From contig NTMA01000028.1 of the NCBI GenBank assembly GCA_002917075.1, positions 248,001 through 312,000 of the forward strand: 64,000 nt of DNA. Reading direction: 5' to 3'. Source of the DNA: Hawksworthiomyces lignivorus. Taxonomy: Eukaryota > Ascomycota > Sordariomycetes > Ophiostomatales > Ophiostomataceae. Numbering within the stretch: the stretch's first letter is position 1; every line of letters starts with the position of its first letter. This document shows, in pieces, positions 24,085 to 36,223 of the stretch. A model generated the notes under the pieces. That model ran no database searches and was not told the DNA's origin. It saw nothing but the letters and a program-made list of their open reading frames with translations. The translations under genes and the position numbers were made by a program.

Positions 24085-24086
<2 letters not shown>

Positions 24087-24132
<46 letters not shown>
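24087..24132. repeat. (GA)n microsatellite
   Basis: An uninterrupted GA repeat of about 46 bp in the same purine-rich region. It is the longest microsatellite in the window. Confidence 0.95.
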
Positions 24133-24135
<3 letters not shown>

Positions 24136-27100
24136 ATGGTAAGCTAAAGCACAACCGTTGACGGCGTGTTCGGAAGAGGGTTCGGAAGAGCGGCGAGGGA
24201 GGCGATGTGCAGAATGGGGGAGGGTGTTCAAGGAAGCCGCTGGTGCAGTAGATTCACCCAGTAGTTGCGACTCTTCAAAGAAACTGCCGCAAATCCCTCG
24301 TGTACTTGAAGGTCGAACGACGTATGTATCTCGCGCACGGAGAAGAGGAGGATGCAGGACGGAAGCGAAGAACAGCCGTGGACATCAGTACGGGCCAAGC
24401 AAATAGTAGAATGTACGTACGCCTCCTGCTGTCGCAAATATGCAGAGCGCAAGCAGATTGGTTTTGGAGAGGTCGGCAGCAGATCTGAGGCCCCTCACTG
24501 TTTGGCCTACTGCCTGCTTACTCGGTTGTGGTCTTGCACAACTGTGGCGGCTGGCGGGTGGGGCAAGAGTCGAGAGACAGAAAAAAGAAATACGGAGTAC
24601 GGAGTACCGTCGCGAAGATCGTGGGCGAACTCTTCTTCAGGTCCCAAAACTCTCTTACTCTTTCGTGTCCCCTTTCTGATCTTCGAGGCGGTGAAAGTAT
24701 GCTTCTGAAGAGGCCGTGCACAGGATGCTACGGTCCACTTGATGATGCTGAAGCTGGCGGAGAAAAAGAAGGTTCGAGATAAAATGCCAACTTTGTACGA
24801 AAGGGTGAATAAAACGAGTAATGATGCCAAAAAGAGGCAAGCGAGACGCGAGACGAAGGGGAGAAAGAGAGCGAAAGGGGAAAAGAGGGTCAAATGGAGA
24901 GAGTATCCAGAATGGCTGTAAGCACGTGTGGGGACGAGAATGGGGCTATCAATTGGCGGTAAGTGATATGTCGTATGTATGTACGAGTACGTGGACTCAA
25001 ATGGAGCCAGATGTTGAGGAATTCAGTGGAGAAAGAAGAGGAGAAGAACAGGGAAGCGAGACGACGGGATAGAAAAGAATCAAAAGAATCAAGAAGACAA
25101 AGGACAAAAGGAGAGCGGAGTACGGTTGCGATATAATAGAAACAATAACAGCGTGGGAGGGGAGGCCGAGACGTCTAAGAAAAACGCATATATGCCAATT
25201 CTTTTGGTTGTTCGTTCGGTCTTATTTGGCCTTGTTCTTATTGCGATATGTTATCAACGTTCATGCATCTTACAGAGGCAGGTCCTTCAATCTCTTCTCT
25301 CCAATACAGCTTTGTTTGTTTTGTTTCGTCGCAGGCTGGAAACAAATGAACATAAAGCAAGAGAAGGGTGGGAAATATGAGCAAGGCACTGGGGGATTGC
25401 GCTGGTAATGGTGTTGGTGGTGGGGGAACACAAAGCCTGATGGCAAGTGGACAATGTCCGACCAAGACAGCACAGAAAAGAGAATGCACAGAGTACGAGT
25501 ACGGAGTATGGGTATGCGAATCCAAGGCTCATGTACCAATGGATCTTACACTATCATCCAGACAGAGAGGGCGTCGTCGCAGAGAGATGGGCAGAGTGAG
25601 AGAGCAGAGGAAACCAGAACTTTGGCTTCTGACTTGCGAAAATGCCACCCCTCAAACGCGTTTTTTCGCGTCAAGCTCGCGCGTTTCCATTTAACGCGCC
25701 GCTACTCAACCCAACCACTCAGCGTCCAGTAAGCTTGTTGTTTCAATAGTGGCGTTTATTTTGGGGGTTCGCGCCTTGCTGCCCCATAGTTCAGGCCGCC
25801 GTGCGTCACATCCCGCCAACTATCCAATTCTCGCGTAATAAAGTTTCTTGCTGTGGGCTGATCTGGACATGCAGAAACCAGAAGAGCCCAGCAAAAGATT
25901 TGCGCACATAAAGCTTATTCCGTGGCTCTCCAGCACTCGAACAACATTCGTATGACGGTGCTCTGTTCGCTGTCCTTTTTGTGTTCACCATCTCATCTAG
26001 TGGCATGGAGGACATCCAGCTACTTCGTACATGCACCAATACCGATATTTAGATGTCAAAACTTGTGGTATCGTGCTGGGAGAGAAGAGGGGAGATGGAT
26101 GGAATTCCGGCATGCCTCGTGTTTGAGCGCTTCATTGATTTCTCCCGAGACGACCAATCTCGATGAAACCTATTGCCAGATCGTCTAGAAGAGAAACCAG
26201 AATGGGGCTTGAAAACACCATGGCTCAGATGGGCATTGGTCCGATGTACGCTCAAACAGAGGCGAGCCGCACAAAGGGCCTCCCCTTGACAGCACGAGCA
26301 GAAACGAAACAAATAGCTCGCTGTTTGGTCATAGAGAAGGAAAAATGGTAGGTTGGTATTAGGTCACAGCGTAGTGGTGCAGAGACAAGGCCGAGACATA
26401 ATATCGAGAACTAGATAAAGGACGCCGAGGCAAACGATACGAAAGACAAGCTGAAGACAAACAAGTTACCAGCCAATACTCTGCTTTGCTATCACCAGTC
26501 GAGTCAGTGGAGACATCTGCTAGGTGTTAAGATAGAGGTACCCAACGGATGCGCGAACGAAGTTTCCGTACTGCACTCCACGCCGTAGTTCTGGCCGCAT
26601 TTTATCCCGTCTTTCGCCGTTGTTAGCTCCGGCGTTTAAGGCTTGAACCTGTACATTAGTGTAAATGCCTCTCAGGTCTAAGGCTGATGGCCAACTATCG
26701 ACCAACACGTATCTCAATAAACGAGGCAAGCAATGTTCTCCATCGAACCCTTCGTAGACAAATTCGAACGCACATGCCACTTTACTGTCAGACATCAATA
26801 TCGGCGTTACGGACTTGTCGGCGACCGCACCCTACGGTAGCTGTAAAAAGAAGAAGAAAAAAAAAACACCAAAGCTGCACTGTGGAAAAATGGCTGACCC
26901 ATGACACATGGACGACCAACTGTTAAATCAGGTCCATTGAAGTTTAGCTATCGGCGAAGCTACTATGCAAGACGGCGGTATGGGTGTCCCCATGTTCTTA
27001 TATATGATATATTCGGATGAGGAATCGTCTGAGAGGTCCGAGTTTAGAGGAAAGTTGGGGGCGGTTTTATTTTCTCTATTCCTTTGATTCGTGGCCTCTC

Positions 27101-28209
27101 TGATTTGCCATTTCTTGAGAAGGGGGGCTGCCCTGTAGGAATGTGAATACGAGATTGTACGAGATTGTGCAAGGTGATGGGTCTGCTGGTGGCTCAAAGG
27201 TGGGTATTATAAATAGATCGTATCCAGACTAGTTGAGGCATTCTCTGCGGAACTGTTGTAATAGCTCCATTCTGCGGGCTTAACGAGAGGCTGTAAGGCA
27301 TATATCTAATACCCTACATCCAGATCACAAGCCACGGCAAGTTTCCCTCGCTGCAAAGTTCTGAATGATGGCGCATATGATCTGCCATGATCGGCTGGAA
27401 TCGACAGTAAATGGTCTGGATAGATAGTCTCCACTCTGTCTTTCTTGCGTTTCCATCCTTTTCCTTTCTTACCTTTCCGTCTCTCATTCCCAATCAATTG
27501 TAAACATATCACCCTCGACCGGTTGAACGTAGATGCAAAGCGGAGCATCTAATAGACCACATTGAAAACTGTATTAGCTAAAAAGAGACATGTCCATCTT
27601 GCCCAGCCCTTTGGTCATTTGAGTGAATCAGGGGAAGCAAGGAAGGATGCAAAAACAGCCCAAGGAGCCAATGATCGCTGGGGCTTACTTGGATCATCGC
27701 TGGTCTGTTCTCGCTAGTTCGTTCGATATCAGTATTAAGCATATTACAGAGTAACCGTACACACACTCTCCGGGTACATTGGCGTCATCGCCATTCTCTC
27801 GGCGCCCTCGGTATACGAGTACTCGTCTCGCACTGAGCATTGCTTCTGGAGTCTGGCCTTCTTGGCGTAAGATGAAGGAAGATGGAATGTAAAAACTGCC
27901 CGCTTTTATTCTTCTTTATCTTCCCACCTTACTAGTGCCCCTTTAGCCCCTGTTTGTACTTTTTTGTTTGGCGACCGTCGCCAGTTGTCTCTCCGGCCAC
28001 TGTTCTCTCGATCACGAAATTCTGGCATTTTCTCATATTTCGTTTCTTCCGATCACTTTGCTGGTTTCTTTTCTTTTGTTCATCAGTCTCTCGTTTCAGT
28101 TATTTTGAGAAGTGCCGAGCTTTTCTCTCCAAACCAATTGCTTCAACCTCATCTTCTTCTAGAATCGAATCCACATATTATAACAACCCCCCGAGGCCCC
28201 TTTCCCACA

Positions 28210-29675
28210 ATGTTTGAGTCGTCTCGGCTCGTCCACTTTCTCCGGGTAATTTTTGGCGCGGCGGTAATTCTCTGGCTTCTGTATGCATTCGGTAGCAGGA
28301 GGCAATCTCAGTACACAGATGTCTTCCGCGAGTTTCGCGATGAGCGGGCGGTGTTTGTCGACGACTTTCTGCACCACGACGTAATTAGGGAATTCGACCC
28401 AGCCGGCATCGTCGAGCTCTGCAGCAGCAAGACATGGACGCCCGGCCTACTGCTCACCTGCGAGGGCGTGCCGGGTGGCGTGGCTGACGTCAAGAACGGA
28501 ATCCTCAACTGCGTCCGGGTTGCCATTGAGATGGGGGGTACGTATGCCGAGATGGCCAGAGAGGCCTGCGGAGGAAGAAAGAAGAAGGCCTGCAGGGTGG
28601 CAGCAGGGCAGGCGCGCCGCACGATGCTGACAATCTTCCCACAGCCGAGGTCGTCCTTCCCCAGATCGTCCTCCGGTCGGTCATCGACTATGCCAAAGTC
28701 GTGCCCAACGACGTCGGCCCCCGGCGCGGCGTCCCGCTGAGCCACTTCTTCGACCACCAGCACCTCAACGAGTCGCTCGCGGCGCACTGCCCGCAGCTGA
28801 AGATCCACGAGTCTCTGGACGCCTTCTTTGACGACCCGAACGTGCTGACGCCGGCCAAGCTCGAGCTGGCCAAGCTGCCGGGCCTCGAGATGCCGCGCAC
28901 GGCCAACGGCGGGCGCATCATCGCGCACACGGAGCAGCTGGGCCCGAAGATCCACGCCTACCTCGACGGCATCAGCCCGCCGCGCAGCCGCAAGTACCCC
29001 TACCGCGTCAACCTGCGACCGACGCCGCAGTTTGTGTTCTCGGCCGTCGACGACCACCCATCGATGCACGACGGCTTCGGGCGGCTGCTGCGCGTGCGCG
29101 AGGACCTGCGGCGGCTGGCCGCCACCGCGCTGTTCAACATACAGAAGGCGTTCCAGCTGACCATCGACCCGCGCGCCGGCCTCGACGTGGACGCCTTTGT
29201 GGGCGTGGAGCTGCGCACGCAGCGCGACCCGGCGCCCTTCCCGTCCTACGACGTGCAGGCGTCCGACGTGCTGAGCTATGTCGTCTTCAACAACGCCACG
29301 CGCGTCTTCCTGTCCGAGGGCGCGACGCCTGCCAACGCCTCCGCCTTCGCCGAGCGCTGCAAGGACTTCCACATCGAGGTCGTCACCAAGGACGACCTGG
29401 TCGACGGCCAGGACGCCTACACGCTGTCGCAGCTGACCTACGACGAGCGCTACCTCGTCGACTACGAGATCCTGCTGCGCGCCGGCCTCTTCGCCGGCTG
29501 CGCCCAGTCCAGCTTCGCCTGGAACCTAGCCCTGCGCCGCGAGTACGCCTTTGGCGACCCCGGCCGCGCCGACGCCAGCCACCTCAACGGCTCCGTTCGC
29601 TGGCACGACCAGTACTCGACGCTGTACGGCGGGGGGTCCATGGGCGAGAACATGCGCCGGACCATCTGGCCATGA
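28210..29675 (+). CDS. O-fucosyltransferase-like type II membrane protein
   Basis: Exons are 28210-28537 and 28645-29675, giving 452 residues. The intron has a GTACGT donor and a CCACAG acceptor. A short cytosolic N-terminus is followed by one membrane anchor (VIFGAAVILWLLYAFG), the layout of Golgi glycosyltransferases. The body matches fungal GDP-fucose O-fucosyltransferase-like proteins: LLTCEGVPGGVADVKNGILN near the start (the glycine-rich entry to the first Rossmann half), VVLPQIVLR, then RGVPLSHFFDHQHL, and FVGVELRT at the position of the usual arginine motif of the second half. The last part (YEILLRAGLFAGCAQSSFAWN) resembles the conserved end of the fold. Acceptor and true donor are unknown, and GDP-fucose use in this fungus is not shown. 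The coding sequence is very GC-rich. Confidence 0.8.
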
Positions 29676-30226
29676 GACGCGAATGCGCGTGCTTGTTTTT
29701 TTCTCTCCCCTGTATTAATTTGGAAGCTTCTCTCCATGATGCCCACATCCAACTCTTGTATTATTGGAAATTTTTCCTTCTTCGTTCATTTTTTTTTATT
29801 CTACAGCGAAACTGGGGCAAAACAGAAGAGAGCAAACGGGAATTCATTGTCTTTTTATATAGGAGTTTCAGGTTAAAAGAAGTTAGACCGACTGAACTTA
29901 GAATGAAATATAAGACCGCTTTTGGATGCACAGCTGATCTGGAGAATATATGATCTACCCCAGAAACCAGAGATCTATGGAGGACTTTTGATAATATTGA
30001 ATCTGCTAAACTGCATTCAGGTGCGTTGGTAGCCAACGGAACGCCCCAGCTAGCGGAATGTGGCGTCTATTGGTGACATCTCCGATAAACTATTTAAATG
30101 CCTATCGAAAATATTTCACGCGGCTGTACACAAAGAAGAGATGAAATGACAGCTGCAAGACGGGGGATCTTATTTGCTCTATTCTGCCTCTGCTGCTCAC
30201 TCATCATTGCGAGGTACTCTTTCAAA
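29676..30226. other. Intergenic region with possible upstream start of RTG2
   Basis: This is the 3' flank of the preceding gene and the promoter of the RTG2-like gene. An open frame from 30098 is continuous with the RTG2 start and could add 43 residues with a hydrophobic segment. Nothing else is supported. Confidence 0.5.
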
Positions 30227-32416
30227 ATGGCACCCGCCGTCGACATCATTACTCTAGAGAACTTTGAAGAAAAGCTTCCGAAATGGAGCCCAAACGACAC
30301 GAACCATCTCCATGCTTTAGTGGACATGGGCAGGTGAGCTTTGCAAGCCTTTCTCCTGCGTAGCTTGCAGATGGCCTATTTTTTTTCTCTCTTTGTTATT
30401 TGAGCAGGCTGCTCACTGCGACCACAGCAACGGAATCCGCTTCACCATCTCGGACCTCGCCCCCCCGCGCATGCGCCTGCTGCGCTGCGTCTACCGCGAG
30501 CGGGCAGGCATCTCGCTCTTTGATGCGCTGACCCCTACGGGCGGCGGCGGTGGCGGCGGCGGCGGCGGCGGGGCCCCGCCCATGCTCGCGCTGCCCGACG
30601 CGACGATCACCAAGGTGGCGCAGACGCTGGCGCGGTTCCAGCGCATCGCCGTGGACGACTACGGCGTGGCACCGGACCACGTAGCCGTCTTCGCCACGGA
30701 GGCCATGCGGCGCGCGGCCAACGCCGGCACACTGCTGGATGCAATCGCCGCGGCGGCGCCAGGCCTTGCGGTGCACGTGCTGGCGCCCGAGGTGGAGACG
30801 CTCTTTGGCTCTGTGGGCGCGCGGGCCGGGTTCGCGTCGGTGCCGGGCGCGCTAATGCTCGATCTCGGCGGCGGCAGCGTGCAGATGACGTACATGGACA
30901 CGCGGCTGGGCGGCGCTGAAGTAGGGGGCGAGGGCTACGAGGTGGCGGCCGCTCGCGCAGGGCAGAGCATGCCGTACGGCGCGGCGCGGCTGACGCGGCT
31001 GGTGGCGGAGAGCGGGCAGGGCTGGCAGGCCGACGGCGACGAGTTGCTCTCTGCCGCCGCCAGGGCAGAGGCGGACGCGCGGGCCACGGCGGCGGTGGCG
31101 CCCCAGCTCGCCAGTGACATGGCGGCCGCGCTGGCTCGCCTGCAGGCACAGTTCCCCGGCCTGCGGCGGCCGGCAGCCGGCGACGGCAACGGCACCAGCA
31201 CCAGCACCAGCACCAGCGCCGGTTCTGACGGGTCCGTCAACGTCTTCCTGTGCGGCGGCGGGTTCCGCGGGTACGGCAGCATGCTCATGCACACCGCCGC
31301 CGTGCAGCCCTACCCGATCCCGCTCATGGCCGGCTACACGGTGGCCGGCGCCGTCTTCGCCGACACCCAGCGCATGCGCCGCGTGCACCACGAGCAGGCC
31401 GGCACCAAGATCTTTGGCATGTCCAAGCGCCGCCGCAAGCAGTTCGCCGCCATCGCCGCCGTCGTCGACGCCCTGGTCGACGCCCTAGCCCGCGCCGGCC
31501 TGACCATCGGCTCCGTCACGTTCTGCGCCGGCGGCAACCGCGAGGGCGCCCTCATGATGCGGCTGCCGCCCGCCGTGCGCGAGGCCGACCCGCTCGCCGT
31601 GCTCCAGCGCGCCGAGGCCGTGGCCGAGGCCGAGGAGTTTGCGGCTGAGGGCCGTCCGGCCGCTGCGCTGGACGCCGTCGCAGCCGCCATCCGGTCCGCC
31701 CTGCCCTCCCCTGGCGCCGAGGACAAGGCCCTGGGCGGCGCGCACGACGCTCCCAGCTTGCCGCCGCTCTGGCATGCTCTGCTGCCCGTCCTGCCGCTCC
31801 TCAGCGGCCGCATCTGGGAGCGGACCGGCGCAGACACTGCAGCCAATGCGGCGTTTGCGCTGCACGACGCCGTGGCCCGGGACCCGGGCGTGCCGGGTCT
31901 GTCGCACAGGGAGCGCGCCGCACTCGCGCTCAGCCTGTGGGCGCGGTGGGGCGGCGGCGTGGCGCCGACAGATGCACCGCTCCTGGAAGGGTTGCGGCAG
32001 CTACTCGGCGAGAGCCACATAGATCTGCTGTTCTGGTCCGAGTACATCGGCGGCGTTGCCAGCGTCCTAGCCCTAGTGTTCCCTGCCGGCCCACAGAGCG
32101 CCAACGAGGTGACATCATCCATACGGTAAGCTACAAGCGGAAGTGCATGCGGCAAAACAGGAAAAAAAAAAAGGCAAGTGCTGTTATAGACGTGAAACTG
32201 TGAGCTAACAGGAAGTTGCGACACAGATTCCAGCCGACGTGGACAAGGTCCAAGTCTAGCAACAAGATGACCGTCCGGCTGCTCGTCGCCATCGACCCCA
32301 GCCGCACCGTTGGACTGGATGCGGCCGAGGCAGTATCTGACTGCTTCGGCGCCGTGGGCAAGCTATACAAGAAGAGCATCAAATTAGACGTGCACGTTGA
32401 AGCGCTTTCAGGATGA
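30227..32416 (+). CDS. RTG2: RTG2-like Ppx/GppA-family regulator
   Basis: Exons are 30227-30333, 30428-32125 and 32227-32416, giving 664 residues. Donors are GTGAGC and GTAAGC; acceptors are ACCACAG and ACACAG, the second preceded by a GCTAAC branch site. The N-terminus carries the phosphate-1 motif ALVDMGSNGIRFTISDL, which only forms when the first intron is removed. The phosphate-2 motif ALMLDLGGGSVQMTY is at about 180, and a glycine-rich VFLCGGGFRGYGS follows. This is the ASKHA ATPase fold of exopolyphosphatase/GppA proteins. Fungal members with this start are Rtg2, which in yeast relays mitochondrial dysfunction to Rtg1/Rtg3. Exopolyphosphatase activity is possible. Oddities: a run of about 11 glycines at 74-84, a Thr/Ser repeat near 290, and very high GC. 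The start at MAPAVDIITLENFEEKL has the best context (CAAAATGGC); in-frame ATGs lie upstream at 30098 and 30146-30148. Confidence 0.88.
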
Positions 32417-35400
32417 GACGCTATGCTCTTCTACATGTCCACCCAGCGCGCTTGCTCATTTCCTCCTTCCAGTTTCCAAATGCGACACAATTGCAATTAC
32501 AGCCACCATTTCAGTCCGCCAGAGACCAGCTTCAACTACGAGGCCGCTTTTTCCCTGTATATTGCACGCGACAGCAAAGATCTCTGTGTGCGGAAGAAGA
32601 AGGGGTCGCAACAGCCCGCATGGCACGCTGCAAAGCATCTCGCCATGCATGCAGGAAAAGGACGAAGGACGGAGTAAGCAGAAGACCAAGACGAGTGTGG
32701 AATATGGAGGCGACGGCGAATTGCAACCTATTTTAGCTGCTAGCAAGCACTTGCTTTCTACTCGTAACTCGGCCTCGACCGAATTCCCTCTCACTTTCCT
32801 CTTCTCTTGGAGGCTGTACGAATTTCGTCAGCGGCAATTCGGATAAGGCAAGATAAAAATAACAACTGTAACAGTAATCCAGGTTTTTTAGTGCAGTTGC
32901 AAAACGCGTTCCTAATTAGCGAGCTGTCTTGAGAGGAGACCGTTGCAGTGGGAGGGGCGGACGGATTGCTGATCCTGCCGAACGTCTGTTCGCACGGCGT
33001 TGGGAGTTGATTGCAGAGCACGCGGGCAGAATTCAAGCTCATTCCCCAGTCTGTGTGCCATGTGCGAGAATACGATAGGATGCAAGATATTAATGCGCAC
33101 ACCAACACATGCACATAATATGCAAAGAGTAAGAGAAATGAGATAAATGTACTCCTTGCACACACCCACACACACACTCACACACCCGCAATAATGCTAT
33201 ATTAGACGAGTATATGGATCTGCAACCTGTTTCTTTCACGCCTCCAAACAATCTCCAAAGGAAATATGCAGAGTTGCGTCAGTGTCGGCATGGGGAAGGA
33301 TACAAAGAGAAAGGGGAAACTAAGACAGAAAAATTCGAGAAAATGCGAGATCCAAGAGAAGCGAGAAGCAGGAAACGCAGCGTTAACAGCGACAGGGAGA
33401 ACGGCTGTACATACGCTACGGGTACGTATCACACACTCGCGCATGACGTATTTGTCGTATTTGACCTAGATGCCCGACCCCATCCAGTCATCTTAGTAGG
33501 ATCACGCTTCTTCAGAACTACCAGCAATCCCAACAGCGCCTCGAGCACCCAACACACCGCTAACAGAGCCGACTAACAAGAACCGACTAACGCGGCTGTA
33601 GCTAACGGCATTAGCTAAAACCCGAGCGTCGTTTTCGGGTCGTCGACGAAGCAAGCGCTTCCGCAGCAGGGGCGCTTCAGCAGAGCTGCACTGCCACGTA
33701 CAGCGGAGCATGAAAAACGTGCGATGGACCGTGCAACTCTTTTGCTCGAACGCTCAGCACCAAGTGTTGTGGTTTAGTCTCGATTGGCTTACTTCAGAAG
33801 CTGAGCGCTTTCTTTGAGTGATATGATGTGAGCGGTCCCTAAGTGGAGCAGAAAAAGGAATAAGAAGGCTATGTATAATACGCTGACAAGCCAAAACAAC
33901 GACCTCAACAAGCGCGCAGCGGGCGCAGAGCAAATGCCGTTGGGCTCTACATACAGGTCGAGCTCGGGGTGTCTTCTTGTTGTTCCATTTAATTCTCGTC
34001 TGTTCTGTTCTCCCTTGCGGCTAGTCTTCCCCGTTTCAACACTTCTTTTCTGCGTTCCGCTAGGGAGACTCACCAACTAGCCAACTTTTAACCTGGCCGC
34101 ACAGGGGAGCCTAGGCGCCGCTAACGTATGAGCACCAAGCCTTAGCTCTGCGCATAATAGTCACCTGCATACGTACTTATAATGGAAAAAGGGATGCTAA
34201 GATTCGCGAGGACTACGAGTATTACTCGTATGTCGTGTTTGTTTAATGGTGAGAACAAAAGTGCAGACCGTCGTCTGCCTCGTAAACAAGTAGAATTATG
34301 TATGGTCTTCTGCCGAGTATCCAGAAGACCAGACATATCATAATCCACGCCACTCATAACTATTTTTATTGCTCTGCGACATCTCTCCGCGCCGGCTCAA
34401 CAAACAAAATAATGTATGTAAGCCAGGGGGGTGGGATGTTCGGTGTGGTCAGGTACCACTTCAGCCCCAGTCGGCCCTGTCCCAAGAAGCATAAACAAGG
34501 GGAAGAAGAAGGAAGACGACCCAGAGGCAATTGTGGCTGCGCCAAGATGGACCTGGTTTGGTTTGGAATACATACTTTCCCACTTGCGTGCGATCATTGT
34601 GCCATTACATGTGTGTGCGTCGTGAAGCACAGAGCGAGAGAGCATACTCCGAAGGCATACATACATGTAGAGTCTAGAATGTTTCCCCTCCTCAGCGCTC
34701 GTCTGGTATTTGCTTTTTTTTTTGTGTTTGGTTGAACGAAATTAGTCCAAACAGCTTGTATACGCAGCTGCTCTCGTACTCGCAGTTTGACCGCACCTCG
34801 TACGCACCACGTTTGCCCCCTTGCCGAACAGTCCGTTCCATTTTCCCTTTTCCTGGATGGTTGCAACTTGGACCACTTCAAGGTTGACGCAGCGCCAGCT
34901 TTACCCCATAGAAAAAAAAAATTGAGCATTGGTGACGAGGCAGACTACTTCTCTTTGTATGTGAACTACGTACACGCCCACGCATCCCGTCCTCCACCGC
35001 AAATAGAACTAAAACTAGCTTGTCAACAACACAGTACCACTGGCAAGCAAGAGAGTATGTACGTAGAGTACATGTAGATCGGGAGCTGAACCTCGTCAGG
35101 TTTCTTTTTCCTTCTTCTTTTTCTTTTCTTCTTCTTGCTGTTGTAGCAACGCTTCCTCTTCTGGTAAACATGCTATGAACATCTCGCCTCCTTTCTCTAC
35201 AACTTGTAAATACTCTTTGATCTACTTCTTTCTCATCGGCTCTTTTCTTTACCTGCTCCCTTTCTCTTTTCCTCTGGTCTGCGCCTGGCCTGTTTGTTCT
35301 GGTCACTTATACTCTGTATGCGAGTCTCAGACAGAGTTGACCGCCCAAACCGTAGACTTTTCCCCTTGTTGAACTTCCCTAGTTATCACTGCTCGGCTTC

Positions 35401-36223
35401 TTTGCCGAACTGCATAGCGTGGGCCTCGCCTCTTCCCGCACGACTGACTATTAAAACCAGATAGCTCGAACGATGCGTGCCTCTAGAGGAAACTGAGCTT
35501 CGTCAAATCACCAGCAAATAAGCACGCCAGGGCCTTGTTTATTGCACCTCATTCTCACTACTATTTTCCTATTCAACTTCCCATTTTGTTCCTTCTCATC
35601 GACCGTGGTTTCTTCTACGGCTGCCTGCAGCATCGGCTTCGGTTCTTGTCCAACCTCTGACCACCAGCTTCTCACGCATAACAGCTCAGCACTTGCTAGA
35701 CGTTCGTGGTAAACCCACGAGCGCCTCTCGGCATTTCTTGGTAATGGCTTCTTCAGGTAAGTTCAAGTCAAGCAGAACAATATGTGGCTCGCATCTGTTT
35801 TTTGTGGTTGCTTATTCTGTCTTCCCCTCGCCTCTTCACATTCCCTCTCAACATCTCCTCTTCTTCTTAATATCGTACAACAAGGCTGTTAAACCTGCAC
35901 TTTGACAACCGCCACGTGCTCCGGCAAAGCCCATCCAGTTCAATTTCCTGAGCAGAAACCGTTGGACGAGCGTGCTTTAGGACAGAAGAGAGGACATCAT
36001 CCACTACCAGACACTACCCTCTAGATAGACAGCCCATTGCATGTCTGTGGTTGCCTGCGCAAACTGCTACGCTTTCCCTCATGATTGGACCCCAAGCATC
36101 CTGCCACTTTCTCTTCCCAGAATCCTCGTAGACATCCTCTTGGGCCTCAGCTATCATTTCAAGCCCCTCTCAGATAGGTCGTTGGTGAGCTTTCTTTGAC
36201 ATTCGAGCCTCGGTGCTGATACT
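32417..36223. other. 3.8-kb gene-free region
   Basis: No gene is supported apart from a possible 13-nt first exon of the next gene at 35744-35756. It contains a CA-rich tract (33160-33186), four CTAAC pentamers in 47 bp followed by a small hairpin (33560-33648), the 17-bp palindrome TACGAGTATTACTCGTA (34214-34230), and a CT-rich stretch (35090-35740) typical of a fungal leader. Confidence 0.5.

Larger units (their letters stand above)
22108..28209. other. 6.1-kb gene-free region
   Basis: No gene is supported in either direction. From about 22130 to 25100 the plus strand is strongly purine-rich, so the minus strand is a pyrimidine-rich leader of the gene starting at 22107. The region holds two GA microsatellites (23323-23357, 24087-24132), TACGGAGTA copies at 24591, 24598 and 25500, a cluster of CGCG tetramers (25657-25698), the palindrome ACGAGTACTCGT (27815-27826), and a CT-rich leader (27900-28200) for the gene at 28210. 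Confidence 0.55.

Noticed and set aside
28308..29372. 354-codon antisense frame over the O-FucT-like gene
   Set aside because: High-GC coding DNA gives long antisense frames. The sense frame has the signal anchor, a spliced structure and family motifs.
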